From contig JAHZJZ010000356.1 of NCBI GenBank assembly GCA_022600655.1, positions 1 to 20,102 on the forward strand: 20,102 nucleotides of DNA, read 5' to 3'. Source of the stretch: Campylobacterota bacterium. GTDB taxonomy: Bacteria; Campylobacterota; Campylobacteria; Campylobacterales; Sulfurovaceae. The notes under the pieces were generated by a model. It did not search any database, was not told the origin of the DNA, and was given only the letters and a program-made list of their open reading frames with translations. A program made the position numbers and the translations under genes. Positions 1 to 6,436 of this stretch are shown here, piece by piece. Positions within the stretch are counted from its first letter, which is position 1. Each line of letters opens with the position of its first letter.

Positions 1-876
1 GCTTCACATATAAAAGCAATGTATGACTTCACAGACCTACAAGTACTTTTTTCAGGCTCCTCTGCTATGAAAATAGAACATGAATTAGGAGATTTATCAC
101 GAAGAGCCTTGGTTTACGATATGCCTGTGTTGTCTTTTCGTGAATTTTTAGCATTAAAAAACATTGCTCACTTCCCCTCTTATACCTTAGAAGAAATTTT
201 AGAGAATCATGAAGACATCACCATAGAAATTGCTGAAAAAGTTAAGCCACTAGAGTGGTTTGGAGACTATTTGGAGTATGGAGCTTATCCATTCTTTAAA
301 GAGGGTGTACACTCTTATAGTAATAGATTGTTAGAAGTTGTCAATGTAACCATAGATAGTGACTTATCGTCTCTTTTCAATATCAATAGTGATAAACTAG
401 ATACCCTAAAAAAAGTACTCTATATGCTCTGTTGCACGACACCGTATGAGATAAATAAAGCCAAACTCTCAGGAGAAGCTGGTGTGGCATGGGCAACGCT
501 ATCTAAATATCTTGACTATATGGAAAAAGGTAGTTTAGTTCACTTAGTCCGTGGAAGCAGAGGACATAAAACGCTACAGATACCCAACAAAATTTTACTC
601 AACAATCCGAACTTATTTGCTGTTCTCTGTGCCAAACCAGATATAGGAGCGTTAAGAGAGAGTTTTTTTGTCTCTCAACTCCAAACAAAACATCAAGTTC
701 ACTACCATCATCAAGGAGACTTTATTATAGATGATAAGGTTATTGTTGAAGTAGGTGGAAAGTCTAAAGATGGCTCTCAAATAAAAGGTTTAGACAATGC
801 CTATTTAGCACTTGATGATATGGAATTTGGTTATGATAGTGCTGTGCCTCTTTGGTTGTTTGGGTTTTTGTATTAG
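1..876 (+). CDS. AAA-family ATPase with C-terminal DUF4143 (5' end outside window)
   Basis: The reading frame is already open at base 1 and runs to the TAG at 874-876, so this is the 3' part of a longer gene. The first visible residues contain the sequence LQVLFSGSSAM, which matches the strand and sensor region after Walker B in the ATPase/DUF4143 family (AAA_14 type); Walker A and B lie upstream of the window. Residues near the middle (EWFGDYLEYGAYPFF) match the conserved YLxYGGFP-like motif at the start of DUF4143, followed by a helical winged-helix-like part and a C-terminal nuclease-like fold with EVGGKSKD. These proteins are common in accessory regions and their cellular job is poorly known. 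A full family member is about 380-450 aa, so roughly a quarter to a third is missing here. The first in-frame ATG at 19 is internal and should not be taken as the start. Confidence 0.8.
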   Translation, partial: ASHIKAMYDFTDLQVLFSGSSAMKIEHELGDLSRRALVYDMPVLSFREFLALKNIAHFPSYTLEEILENHEDITIEIAEKVKPLEWFGDYLEYGAYPFFKEGVHSYSNRLLEVVNVTIDSDLSSLFNINSDKLDTLKKVLYMLCCTTPYEINKAKLSGEAGVAWATLSKYLDYMEKGSLVHLVRGSRGHKTLQIPNKILLNNPNLFAVLCAKPDIGALRESFFVSQLQTKHQVHYHHQGDFIIDDKVIVEVGGKSKDGSQIKGLDNAYLALDDMEFGYDSAVPLWLFGFLY

Positions 877-885
877 GAGATAGAA

Positions 886-966
886 ATGAATGAAAATGTC
901 AAACAGTTAGAATACATTAGAGGTCAACTAGCTTGGATAAAATCAAAAGTATTTTTTATGCTATAA
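886..966 (+). CDS. Small ORF, 26 aa, unknown
   Basis: A 26-codon ORF starts 9 bases after the ATPase stop and has a good ribosome site: AGGAG at 875-879, 6 bases from the ATG. The peptide begins MNENVKQLEYIRGQLAWIKS and ends in a hydrophobic VFFML before TAA. I do not recognise it. Its C-terminal codons overlap the extended -10 promoter of the downstream toxin-antitoxin pair, so it may be the truncated head of a longer gene lost when that pair arrived, or a genuine small peptide made from the ATPase transcript. Confidence 0.35.
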   Translation: MNENVKQLEYIRGQLAWIKSKVFFML

Positions 967-967
967 T
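959..967 (+). promoter_or_regulatory. Extended -10 promoter for the HTH/AbiEii pair
   Basis: TG at 959-960, one base, then a perfect TATAAT at 962-967 form an extended -10 element. It sits 30 bases before the ATG of the HTH gene, giving a predicted start near 974. No good -35 is visible, but the upstream stretch is T-rich, as is usual for housekeeping promoters of Campylobacterota. Confidence 0.6.
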
Positions 968-997
968 ATTGTCAATACAACAATAAAGAAGTAAAAG

Positions 998-1483
998 ATG
1001 AATAAAGTAGGCATTTTTGACCAAGCTCTAAAGTACCATAACATTAGTAAAAAAGAGTTCGCCCAAAAGAGTAACATTCCATACAACACAGTCGCAGGGT
1101 GGAAACGAAATGGCTCTGTACCTGACTTTGCTTTTGTGCTTCTCAAAAAGATAGCTTTTACCGAAAATCCACGACGACATCAGCTTAAACTTCAACCCAC
1201 ACCTATAAAACTAACTGAATCATTAAAAAAAGAGATACAAGTTGCTTTTTGGGGGAAAGATTATGAAGTAAATTATATCTTAAAAGAGGTACGAAAAGGC
1301 AATACTATTTTTGTAAAATCTTTCTTTGAGAATGTTTTTTATGGAGATATATTAAAAATATTACCAATAAAAGCGATAGAAAAGCTTTTACCAACTATTG
1401 ATAAGCTCTTTAAAGAGCAGACGGCTCTATTTTGGAGGAATGTTGTGAAAATGTATAGGTATGGAGGGGTGCAAGTTGCGTAA
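998..1483 (+). CDS. HTH-domain putative antitoxin of a type IV (AbiE-like) pair
   Basis: A 161-aa protein. Residues about 16-45 (SKKEFAQKSNIPYNTVAGWK) read as a Cro/CI-type helix-turn-helix, and the rest is a helical, lysine-rich C-terminal part with no motif I recognise. It is followed, with the stop codon lying inside the next gene's start region, by a nucleotidyltransferase toxin of the AbiEii/DUF1814 type. This order matches antitoxin-toxin pairs in which an N-terminal HTH protein represses the operon and neutralises the toxin. The ribosome site is weak (GAAG about 7 bases upstream). The extended -10 at 959-967 is the likely promoter and the HTH suggests autoregulation. The pairing is inferred from gene order; the protein is not a classical AbiEi by sequence that I can see. 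Confidence 0.65.
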   Translation: MNKVGIFDQALKYHNISKKEFAQKSNIPYNTVAGWKRNGSVPDFAFVLLKKIAFTENPRRHQLKLQPTPIKLTESLKKEIQVAFWGKDYEVNYILKEVRKGNTIFVKSFFENVFYGDILKILPIKAIEKLLPTIDKLFKEQTALFWRNVVKMYRYGGVQVA

Positions 1484-2312
1484 TTGGGATGAGGTTTATG
1501 CGAACCAAAAAGTTATACTACAGACGCTGCAAGGGATAGATGAAATATTTCTAGCAGGTGGTACGGCTGTTCAGTGTTATCTGTTGCCTAAAAAATATCG
1601 TGAATCGGAAGATTTGGATTTTTTTGTGGCTTATGAGATGAGTAGTAAAGAGAGTTCAAAATTGGCTCGAATTATTATTAAAACTTTGAGTCAAAATAAA
1701 CAACTGCAAGATATTCGACATAAGCAAACAGAAGATGGAACACATCGTATTTTTTGTGGAGTTGAGGGGGCTAGTGAGCTTGTTAAAATAGAGCTTTTAA
1801 ATTTTACAACTGATAGATTTGGAGAATTAGATTTTGTAGTTCATAAAGATTTTCCTCGTATTGAAAATCCTTATAACCTACTACTTTACAAACTAAAAGC
1901 ACTATGTGATAGAACCGATACCATCAAGGATTTATTTGACATCTATTTTTTGTTTAAAATTTTAAAACCTATTAATTTAAAGCAGATGTTGTTGGATTTG
2001 GAGTTTAAATTTTTAGAAGCTACTGGTTATGTGTACAATACAGAGACACTTATAAATGCTCTGAATAGTACTCGAAGATGGGATATCGTTTTAACAGAAG
2101 ACTCTACAATGCACTATGCTATGAAAGAAGCAATTATTACTTTTCAGAATGATTTTGCCAATATGCTACTATTGGCTCCTAAAGAGTTGGATTTCTCTTA
2201 TGAGGCTTATCTTGAAACTAAAATGAGAGAAAATAAGTGTGAAACTGTTGAAGAGTATTTGAGCTTTTTTGAGGAGAATATTTTTGTGGAAGAGGAGATA
2301 AGGAGACAATAG
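1476..2312 (+). CDS. abiEii: AbiEii/AbiGii-type nucleotidyltransferase toxin (DUF1814)
   Basis: Members transfer nucleotides onto tRNA or other targets and stop growth until neutralised by the partner antitoxin. The catalytic signature is visible: GGTA at residues 28-31 and the DLD pair at 46-48, followed by a beta strand FFV. The C-terminal half carries the family block around KLKALCDRTDTIKDLFDIYF with conserved Lys, Arg and KDLFD. Length is 278 aa from the chosen start, within the usual 250-320. I prefer a TTG start at 1476: GGAGGGG at 1463-1469 is then 6 bases upstream, whereas the ATG at 1461 would put that purine run inside the gene. From TTG the gene overlaps the HTH gene by 8 bases, which suggests translational coupling. 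The 3' end converges on pstA with 5 bp between stops and no evident terminator. Confidence 0.75.
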   Translation: MRNWDEVYANQKVILQTLQGIDEIFLAGGTAVQCYLLPKKYRESEDLDFFVAYEMSSKESSKLARIIIKTLSQNKQLQDIRHKQTEDGTHRIFCGVEGASELVKIELLNFTTDRFGELDFVVHKDFPRIENPYNLLLYKLKALCDRTDTIKDLFDIYFLFKILKPINLKQMLLDLEFKFLEATGYVYNTETLINALNSTRRWDIVLTEDSTMHYAMKEAIITFQNDFANMLLLAPKELDFSYEAYLETKMRENKCETVEEYLSFFEENIFVEEEIRRQ

Positions 2313-2317
2313 TCTTC

Positions 2318-3127
2318 TTACTTCTTACTCCTCGTCATATACCGACCCGTCAAATTAATTATAAGTACAATCGCTGTTAGTACAAACGACGCAGCCCAAG
2401 CCAACTCACGACTCGCCTCATCAGGATAGGTTGCTAAATTATAAATACTCACCGTTAACGATGGAAACTGTCCTGTTAAATCCATAGTAAAAAACTGGTT
2501 GTTTGCTGAAGTAAAAAGCAGTGGAGCTGTCTCACCAATAATTCGTGCAAACGAGAGCAGAACACCTGTGGTAATCCCCACTTTAGCAGCTTTGATGACA
2601 ATCTGCATAATAATTTTATGTTTACTTCCACCCAATGCAATTCCTGCTTCTCTAAGCTCTTTGGGGACGAGTGAGAGCATGTTGTCGGTGGTGCTGATGA
2701 TAATGGGAATCATCATAATGGTCAAGGCGATAATACCTGCAAAACCGTTATAGCTTCCAAATGGGTCAACAAAAAGAGCAAAGACAAAAACCCCAATAAC
2801 AATGGATGGAGCTGACATCATAATGTCGCTTAGGTTTCGTATGACTGAAGCCAGTTTAGAGTTGTTGCTGTATTCACGAAGCCAAATTCCTGCAAACATT
2901 CCAATCGGGATAGCAATCGCTGAGGCAATGAGTGCCATGGTGAACTGCCCGACCAACAGGTTACGGATTCCTCCCTCTACCAAGTCATTGGTAAAGGTGC
3001 TAAGGTGTAGGCTAGAGACCCCTTTGTAGGTTAAGGTTGCCAAAATCCAAAAGAGAAAACCAATCCCAATCACTGCAGAGAGTGTTGAGAGTACCAATAT
3101 GATTTTATTTAAAAGTAATCTGTTCAT
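2318..3127 (-). CDS. pstA: Phosphate ABC transporter permease PstA
   Basis: Inner-membrane permease that with PstC forms the phosphate channel of the high-affinity Pst transporter. The 269-aa protein has a first membrane segment at about residues 8-30, the conserved GGIRNLLVGQ and MSAPSIVIGVF stretches, and the cytoplasmic EAA loop (EAGIALGGSKHKIIMQIVI) that docks the ATPase PstB; the GETAPLLFT segment is typical of PstA. Its ATG directly follows the TAG of pstC with no spacer, so the two are co-translated. The unusual point is downstream: pstB and phoU, which normally follow, are absent. Instead the stop codon lies 5 bp from the stop of the convergent AbiEii gene. PstB must be encoded elsewhere or was displaced. 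Confidence 0.95.
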   Translation of the reverse strand: MNRLLLNKIILVLSTLSAVIGIGFLFWILATLTYKGVSSLHLSTFTNDLVEGGIRNLLVGQFTMALIASAIAIPIGMFAGIWLREYSNNSKLASVIRNLSDIMMSAPSIVIGVFVFALFVDPFGSYNGFAGIIALTIMMIPIIISTTDNMLSLVPKELREAGIALGGSKHKIIMQIVIKAAKVGITTGVLLSFARIIGETAPLLFTSANNQFFTMDLTGQFPSLTVSIYNLATYPDEASRELAWAASFVLTAIVLIINLTGRYMTRSKK

Positions 3128-3985
3128 CTAGTGTGCCTTTTTTCCTAAAAAATAGAACTTTGCCACCGAGATAATGGCAAAGCTTACTACAAACAATATG
3201 AGTGCTAGATAGTACATAGAACTCATCTCTAGCCCTTGTGCCTCTGCAAAGTTGTTGGCTAAAAGAACAGGTATCGAGGTGGTAGGGTCGGTGATGCTAC
3301 TTGGAATCGCCATTACCGAACCAATGAGGAAAGCAACAGCCATCGTCTCACCCAATGCACGACCCAAAGCCAAGATAATGGAACCGATAATCCCCCCTTT
3401 TGAGTAAGGCATCACCACATCTTTTATCACCTCAAACTTGGTTGCACCCATCGCATACGCTGACTCTTTAAGAACATCAGGAACCGTATTCATCGCATCA
3501 CGCGTAATCGCTGCCATAAAGGGGATAATCATAATTGCCAAAACAATACCTGCTGTGAGCAGTCCCACCCCTTGACCTCCAAAGGTTGACTGAACAATAG
3601 GAGCAAAGTAGAAAAGCCCCCACATACCGTAGATAATACTTGGAATGGCAGCCAACAACTCAATCGCAATCGAGACAGGTTTAACCAGTGTCTTATGTGC
3701 AATCTCTGTTAAGAAAATAGCAATCCCCATCGCCAGTGGTGTCGCTATAACCATTGCTATTAGGGTACTAAGCATGGTTCCAATTACAGGAATGTATCCA
3801 CCAAAGATACCTATCTCTTCATCATCTTCATCGGCTTCCCATATTTCACTGCCCAAGAAGTCAAATCCAAATTCACGGATAGAGTCCTGTGCGTAAGTAA
3901 AGAGTATGGAGAAGATACCAATAAGAATAAAAAACGAGAGCGTCGCTGAGAAAAACGAAAAGTTTTTAAAGAGTTTTCCACCCAT
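3128..3985 (-). CDS. pstC: Phosphate ABC transporter permease PstC
   Basis: Partner permease of PstA, 285 aa, with an N-terminal membrane segment (about residues 10-32), an acidic periplasmic loop (EADEDDEEIGIFGG) preceding the family motif YIPVIGTMLSTLIA, the ELLAAIPSIIYGMWGL segment and the EAA loop ESAYAMGATKFEVIKDVV; GRALGETMAVAFLIG is the classical PstC stretch. The ATG at 3985 has AAAGG about 6 bases upstream. It is the first gene of a two-gene pstCA unit and is separated from pstS by three genes on the opposite strand, so it needs its own promoter; a two-unit Pho box with a -10 lies just upstream (4013-4045). It is divergent from the first ppk2 gene. Confidence 0.95.
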   Translation of the reverse strand: MGGKLFKNFSFFSATLSFFILIGIFSILFTYAQDSIREFGFDFLGSEIWEADEDDEEIGIFGGYIPVIGTMLSTLIAMVIATPLAMGIAIFLTEIAHKTLVKPVSIAIELLAAIPSIIYGMWGLFYFAPIVQSTFGGQGVGLLTAGIVLAIMIIPFMAAITRDAMNTVPDVLKESAYAMGATKFEVIKDVVMPYSKGGIIGSIILALGRALGETMAVAFLIGSVMAIPSSITDPTTSIPVLLANNFAEAQGLEMSSMYYLALILFVVSFAIISVAKFYFLGKKAH

Positions 3986-4012
3986 TTTTTGCCTTTGTTT
4001 AGTTAATGGGTG

Positions 4013-4045
4013 ATTTTACTTTTAAAGGGTAACATTTTGGTAACA
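4013..4045 (-). promoter_or_regulatory. Pho-box promoter of pstCA
   Basis: Two perfect copies of GGTAACA (+ strand; TGTTACC read in the direction of pstC) lie at 4028-4034 and 4039-4045, exactly 11 bp apart and separated by TTTT. On the minus strand the last copy is followed by 9 bases and then TAAAAT (4018-4013), a good -10. No -35 is present, as expected where an OmpR/PhoB-family activator replaces it. The same repeat, period and 9-base distance recur upstream of pstS, the porin gene and tonB in this window. PhoB binding is inferred from the architecture. Confidence 0.85.
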
Positions 4046-4086
4046 AAGGCATTAAACTCAAAAAAGTTAAAAATTATATGGATTCC

Positions 4087-4154
4087 CTGCTCCTTACATT
4101 ATGATTAGGTATTATTCATGAATTAAATTTTAATATATTTTTAGCAAGGAGCAG
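4087..4154 (+). promoter_or_regulatory. Possible ribosome-site-masking stem in the ppk2 leader
   Basis: CTGCTCCTT at 4087-4095 is perfectly complementary over 9 bases to AAGGAGCAG at 4146-4154, which contains the ribosome site of the first ppk2 gene (ATG at 4158). If transcription begins upstream of 4087, the leader could hide that site. The roughly 50-base loop is AT-rich and holds -10-like sequences (TATTAT 4110-4115, TAATAT 4131-4136); a start inside the loop would exclude the stem. The pairing is seen, the function is a guess. Confidence 0.35.
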
Positions 4155-4157
4155 AAT

Positions 4158-5072
4158 ATGTCAGATAAAAAAGAGGAAATCAAAGAGAAAAGTATAGAAG
4201 AGCAAACTTTTGAGATTGATGGTCAAGAGATTTCATTAAATGAGTTAATTGAATCTTTTAAAACAAAACAAGATTTTACTTCTAAAGCAAAACAGAAACG
4301 AAGAGAACAACAAGAGTTAAAGCCTTATCAAGCAGAGTTAATTAAGCTTCAAAGGCACCTTGAAGATACAGATAAAAAGATGATTATTCTTTTTGAGGGG
4401 CGTGATGCAGCGGGAAAAGGGGGAACCATACGACGTGTTACACGATATATGAATGAGAAGCATTATCGTATTGTTGCACTTGGTAAGCCTACAGAAGAGC
4501 AGAAGACACAGTGGTTTTATCAGAAATATATTCAACACTTTCCACGAGGTGGAGAGATAGTACTGTTTGATAGATCATGGTACAACCGTGCCATGGTAGA
4601 GTCTGTTTTTGATTTTTGTACCCAAAAAGAGTATGAAGATTTTATGAAAGGGGTTAAGGGGTTCGAAAAAGATTTGTCTCGTCAAGGTACAATTTTGATT
4701 AAACTCTACTTCTCTGTGACTAAAGATGAACAAGCTTTACGGTTTGAAAGACGAAAAACTGACCCTCTACGACAGTGGAAACTTAGTGAAATAGATATGC
4801 AAGCCCAAGAGCGTTGGGATGACTTTACAGCGACTAAATACAAAATGATTAAACAGACCCATTCACATACTGCACCATGGACAGTGGTTCGTTCTAATGA
4901 TAAACAGAAAGCCAGACTAGAGGCTATGAAAGTTATTTTAAATTCAGTAGATTATGAGGGACGAGATGAATCTCTTGATTACTCACTCAGTTCCGAGATT
5001 GTTATTTCAGGGGCTAGAGAGATTGAGATTATGGATGCACAACGTGCTAAAAGTGGTAAGTTTATAGGTTAA
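4158..5072 (+). CDS. ppk2: Polyphosphate kinase 2 family protein (first of two)
   Basis: PPK2 enzymes move phosphate between inorganic polyphosphate and nucleoside di- or monophosphates. The 304-aa protein has Walker A GRDAAGKGG at residues 81-89, Walker B with FDRSWYNR at about 137-144 (Asp138), and the lid region RFERRKTDPLRQWKLS further on; the C-terminal APWTVVRSNDKQKAR stretch is also characteristic. This fits single-domain class I PPK2. A charged, helical N-terminal extension of about 70 residues precedes the kinase core. AAGGAG lies 6-10 bases before the ATG. The gene is divergent from pstC and only 11 bases ahead of a second, different ppk2, so the pair is one operon. Direction of the reaction (ATP/GTP regeneration or polyphosphate synthesis) cannot be read from sequence alone. 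Confidence 0.92.
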   Translation: MSDKKEEIKEKSIEEQTFEIDGQEISLNELIESFKTKQDFTSKAKQKRREQQELKPYQAELIKLQRHLEDTDKKMIILFEGRDAAGKGGTIRRVTRYMNEKHYRIVALGKPTEEQKTQWFYQKYIQHFPRGGEIVLFDRSWYNRAMVESVFDFCTQKEYEDFMKGVKGFEKDLSRQGTILIKLYFSVTKDEQALRFERRKTDPLRQWKLSEIDMQAQERWDDFTATKYKMIKQTHSHTAPWTVVRSNDKQKARLEAMKVILNSVDYEGRDESLDYSLSSEIVISGAREIEIMDAQRAKSGKFIG

Positions 5073-5083
5073 TAAGGAGAACC

Positions 5084-6031
5084 ATGTCAAACAAAAAGAA
5101 AAAAAACAGTCAAAAAGAGAGTGTTGAACCAACACCTGAAGAGAGACAAGAGAATAAAGTGGTAAAAGATGCTTTAGAACATGAGCTTAAAGAGAGCAAA
5201 GAACCCAACAACAAAGAGAAATCTAAAGTTGGTAAAGTCCAAATTTGGGTAAAACAAGAGAAGATTGACTATGAAAAAGAGCTGATTAAGTTGCAAGTTG
5301 AACTTTTGAAACTACAAAACTATGTCAAAGAGAAAGGTCTTAAGATTCTTATGATTTTTGAAGGTCGTGATGCTGCAGGTAAGGGTGGAACGATTAAGCG
5401 AATTACAGAGCATTTAAACCCAAGAGGTGCTAGAGTGGTTGCTCTTGAAAAACCAAGTGATAAAGAGTTGTCACAGTGGTACTTTCAACGTTATGTCACC
5501 CATTTACCAAGTGCAGGAGAGATTGTTCTTTTTGACAGATCTTGGTATAACCGTTCTATGGTTGAACCTGTTATGGGCTTCTGTACTGAGAGAGAACATC
5601 ATAAGTTTCTAAAAGATGCACCTGAGTTTGAGAGCATGTTGGTAGATGAGAATATTAAAATTTTTAAATTCTACTTCTCTGTCTCTAAAAAAGAACAAGC
5701 AAAACGCTTTAAATCTAGAGAAACTGACCCTTTAAAACAGTATAAGCTTTCACCTGTAGATAAAGAGTCACAAAAGTTATGGGATGAGTACTCTTTGGCT
5801 AAGTTTATGATGCTTAGTGCAACGCATACCGAGGCTGCACCATGGACAATTGTAAAGAGTGATGATAAGAAAAAAGCTAGAATCAATGCCATAAAACATA
5901 TTTTAAATTTTGTTGAATATACAGATAAGATTGAGAGTAAAGAGATTGAGGTTGATCCTGAAATTATTATTTATGGTCGTGATGAGGCTATCGCGATGGA
6001 GAAGAGTTTTAAGTTTTCAGCAAAAGGCTAA
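5084..6031 (+). CDS. ppk2: Polyphosphate kinase 2 family protein (second of two)
   Basis: A 315-aa paralogue of the preceding gene, with Walker A GRDAAGKGG at 94-102, FDRSWYNR around Asp151, and the lid RFKSRETDPLKQYKLS. It is clearly not a recent duplicate: large parts differ outside the motifs. The core looks closer to canonical class I PPK2 than the first copy (KEKGLKILMIFEGRDAAGKGG, ITEHLNPRGARVVALEKP). The first 55 residues are a low-complexity Lys/Glu/Ser/Asn tail (MSNKKKKNSQKESVEP...), reminiscent in composition of the lysine-rich protein encoded next. A clear AAGGAG precedes the ATG, 11 bases after the stop of the first copy. Tandem, diverged PPK2 genes suggest different nucleotide preferences or opposite directions; this is inferred. 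Confidence 0.92.
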   Translation: MSNKKKKNSQKESVEPTPEERQENKVVKDALEHELKESKEPNNKEKSKVGKVQIWVKQEKIDYEKELIKLQVELLKLQNYVKEKGLKILMIFEGRDAAGKGGTIKRITEHLNPRGARVVALEKPSDKELSQWYFQRYVTHLPSAGEIVLFDRSWYNRSMVEPVMGFCTEREHHKFLKDAPEFESMLVDENIKIFKFYFSVSKKEQAKRFKSRETDPLKQYKLSPVDKESQKLWDEYSLAKFMMLSATHTEAAPWTIVKSDDKKKARINAIKHILNFVEYTDKIESKEIEVDPEIIIYGRDEAIAMEKSFKFSAKG

Positions 6032-6058
6032 CATTTTGTTATCAATCGCTGTTTAGTA

Positions 6059-6087
6059 TTGACATCACTATAGATAAGGTGTATAAT
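6059..6087 (+). promoter_or_regulatory. Consensus sigma-70 promoter for the lysine-rich protein gene
   Basis: TTGACA at 6059-6064, a 17-base spacer, and TATAAT at 6082-6087: both hexamers match the consensus perfectly and the spacing is optimal. The predicted start is near 6094, leaving an AT-rich leader of about 53 bases before the ATG at 6147. It lies just after the second ppk2 gene, so the small gene can be expressed independently and strongly. A full -35 is unusual for this group. Confidence 0.85.
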
Positions 6088-6146
6088 AGTTGTTAAATAA
6101 TACTATATTTTGTGTTATTTATTTTAATAAAATAAGGAGTCCATAT

Positions 6147-6383
6147 ATGGCAAAAGATGATAAAAAACTAGAAAAAGAGACAAAAAAAGTAGAGAGTAAA
6201 AAGGCTAAAAAAGAGAAGAGCAAAAAAGTAAAAAAAGAAGAGCCTAAAAAAACAAAGAAGAAAAAAGAGGCTAAAAAGACCGATAAAAAAGAGGTCAAAA
6301 AAGAGAAGAAAAAAGATAAAGTGAAACCAGAAAAAGTTAAAAAAGAAAAAGCTTCAAAATCTAAGAAAAAATCTAAAAAGTAG
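6147..6383 (+). CDS. Very lysine-rich 78-aa protein (histone-H1-like composition)
   Basis: I chose the ATG at 6147 because AAGGAG (6134-6139) lies 7 bases before it; an in-frame ATG at 6090 would start at the promoter itself. The product begins MAKDDKKLEKETKKVESK and is made almost only of Lys (about 42 of 78 residues), Glu, Ser, Val, Asp, Pro and Thr, with no membrane segment or fold motif. Composition resembles bacterial histone-H1-like tails and also Lys/Ser/acidic tracts that bind or accept polyphosphate in other organisms. It has its own consensus promoter, follows two polyphosphate kinase genes and is followed by a strong hairpin. A role in binding polyphosphate, DNA or RNA is inferred from composition and context only. 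The low-complexity A-rich sequence could inflate apparent similarity to unrelated proteins. Confidence 0.7.
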   Translation: MAKDDKKLEKETKKVESKKAKKEKSKKVKKEEPKKTKKKKEAKKTDKKEVKKEKKKDKVKPEKVKKEKASKSKKKSKK

Positions 6384-6389
6384 TCTCTT

Positions 6390-6422
6390 TTCTGCTCATA
6401 TCTATCTCAGGTATGAGCAGAA
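6390..6422. terminator. Bidirectional hairpin between the lysine-rich gene and pstS
   Basis: TTCTGCTCATA (6390-6400) and TATGAGCAGAA (6412-6422) form a perfect 11-bp stem with an 11-base loop, in the short gap between two convergent genes. A T-rich run precedes the stem on the + strand, but neither side has a strong T tract after it, so termination strength is uncertain. Confidence 0.65.
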
Positions 6423-6436
6423 GTTATAATAAGAGT

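Noticed and set aside
961..1146. Hydrophobic 61-codon minus-strand ORF over the HTH gene
   Set aside because: Antisense to a better-supported gene; apparent membrane segments come from reading Lys/Asn-rich codons backwards.
2499..3029. Plus-strand ORFs of 84 and 75 codons across pstA
   Set aside because: They are antisense shadows of a well-supported permease gene, with no ribosome site or recognisable product.
6027..6044. GCTAACA TTTT GTTATCA, a Pho-box-like pair at 11-bp spacing upstream of the lysine-rich gene
   Set aside because: Only 6 of 7 and 5 of 7 matches, it includes the ppk2 stop codon, and it is in the orientation of minus-strand genes while the promoter there is + strand with a perfect -35 of its own.
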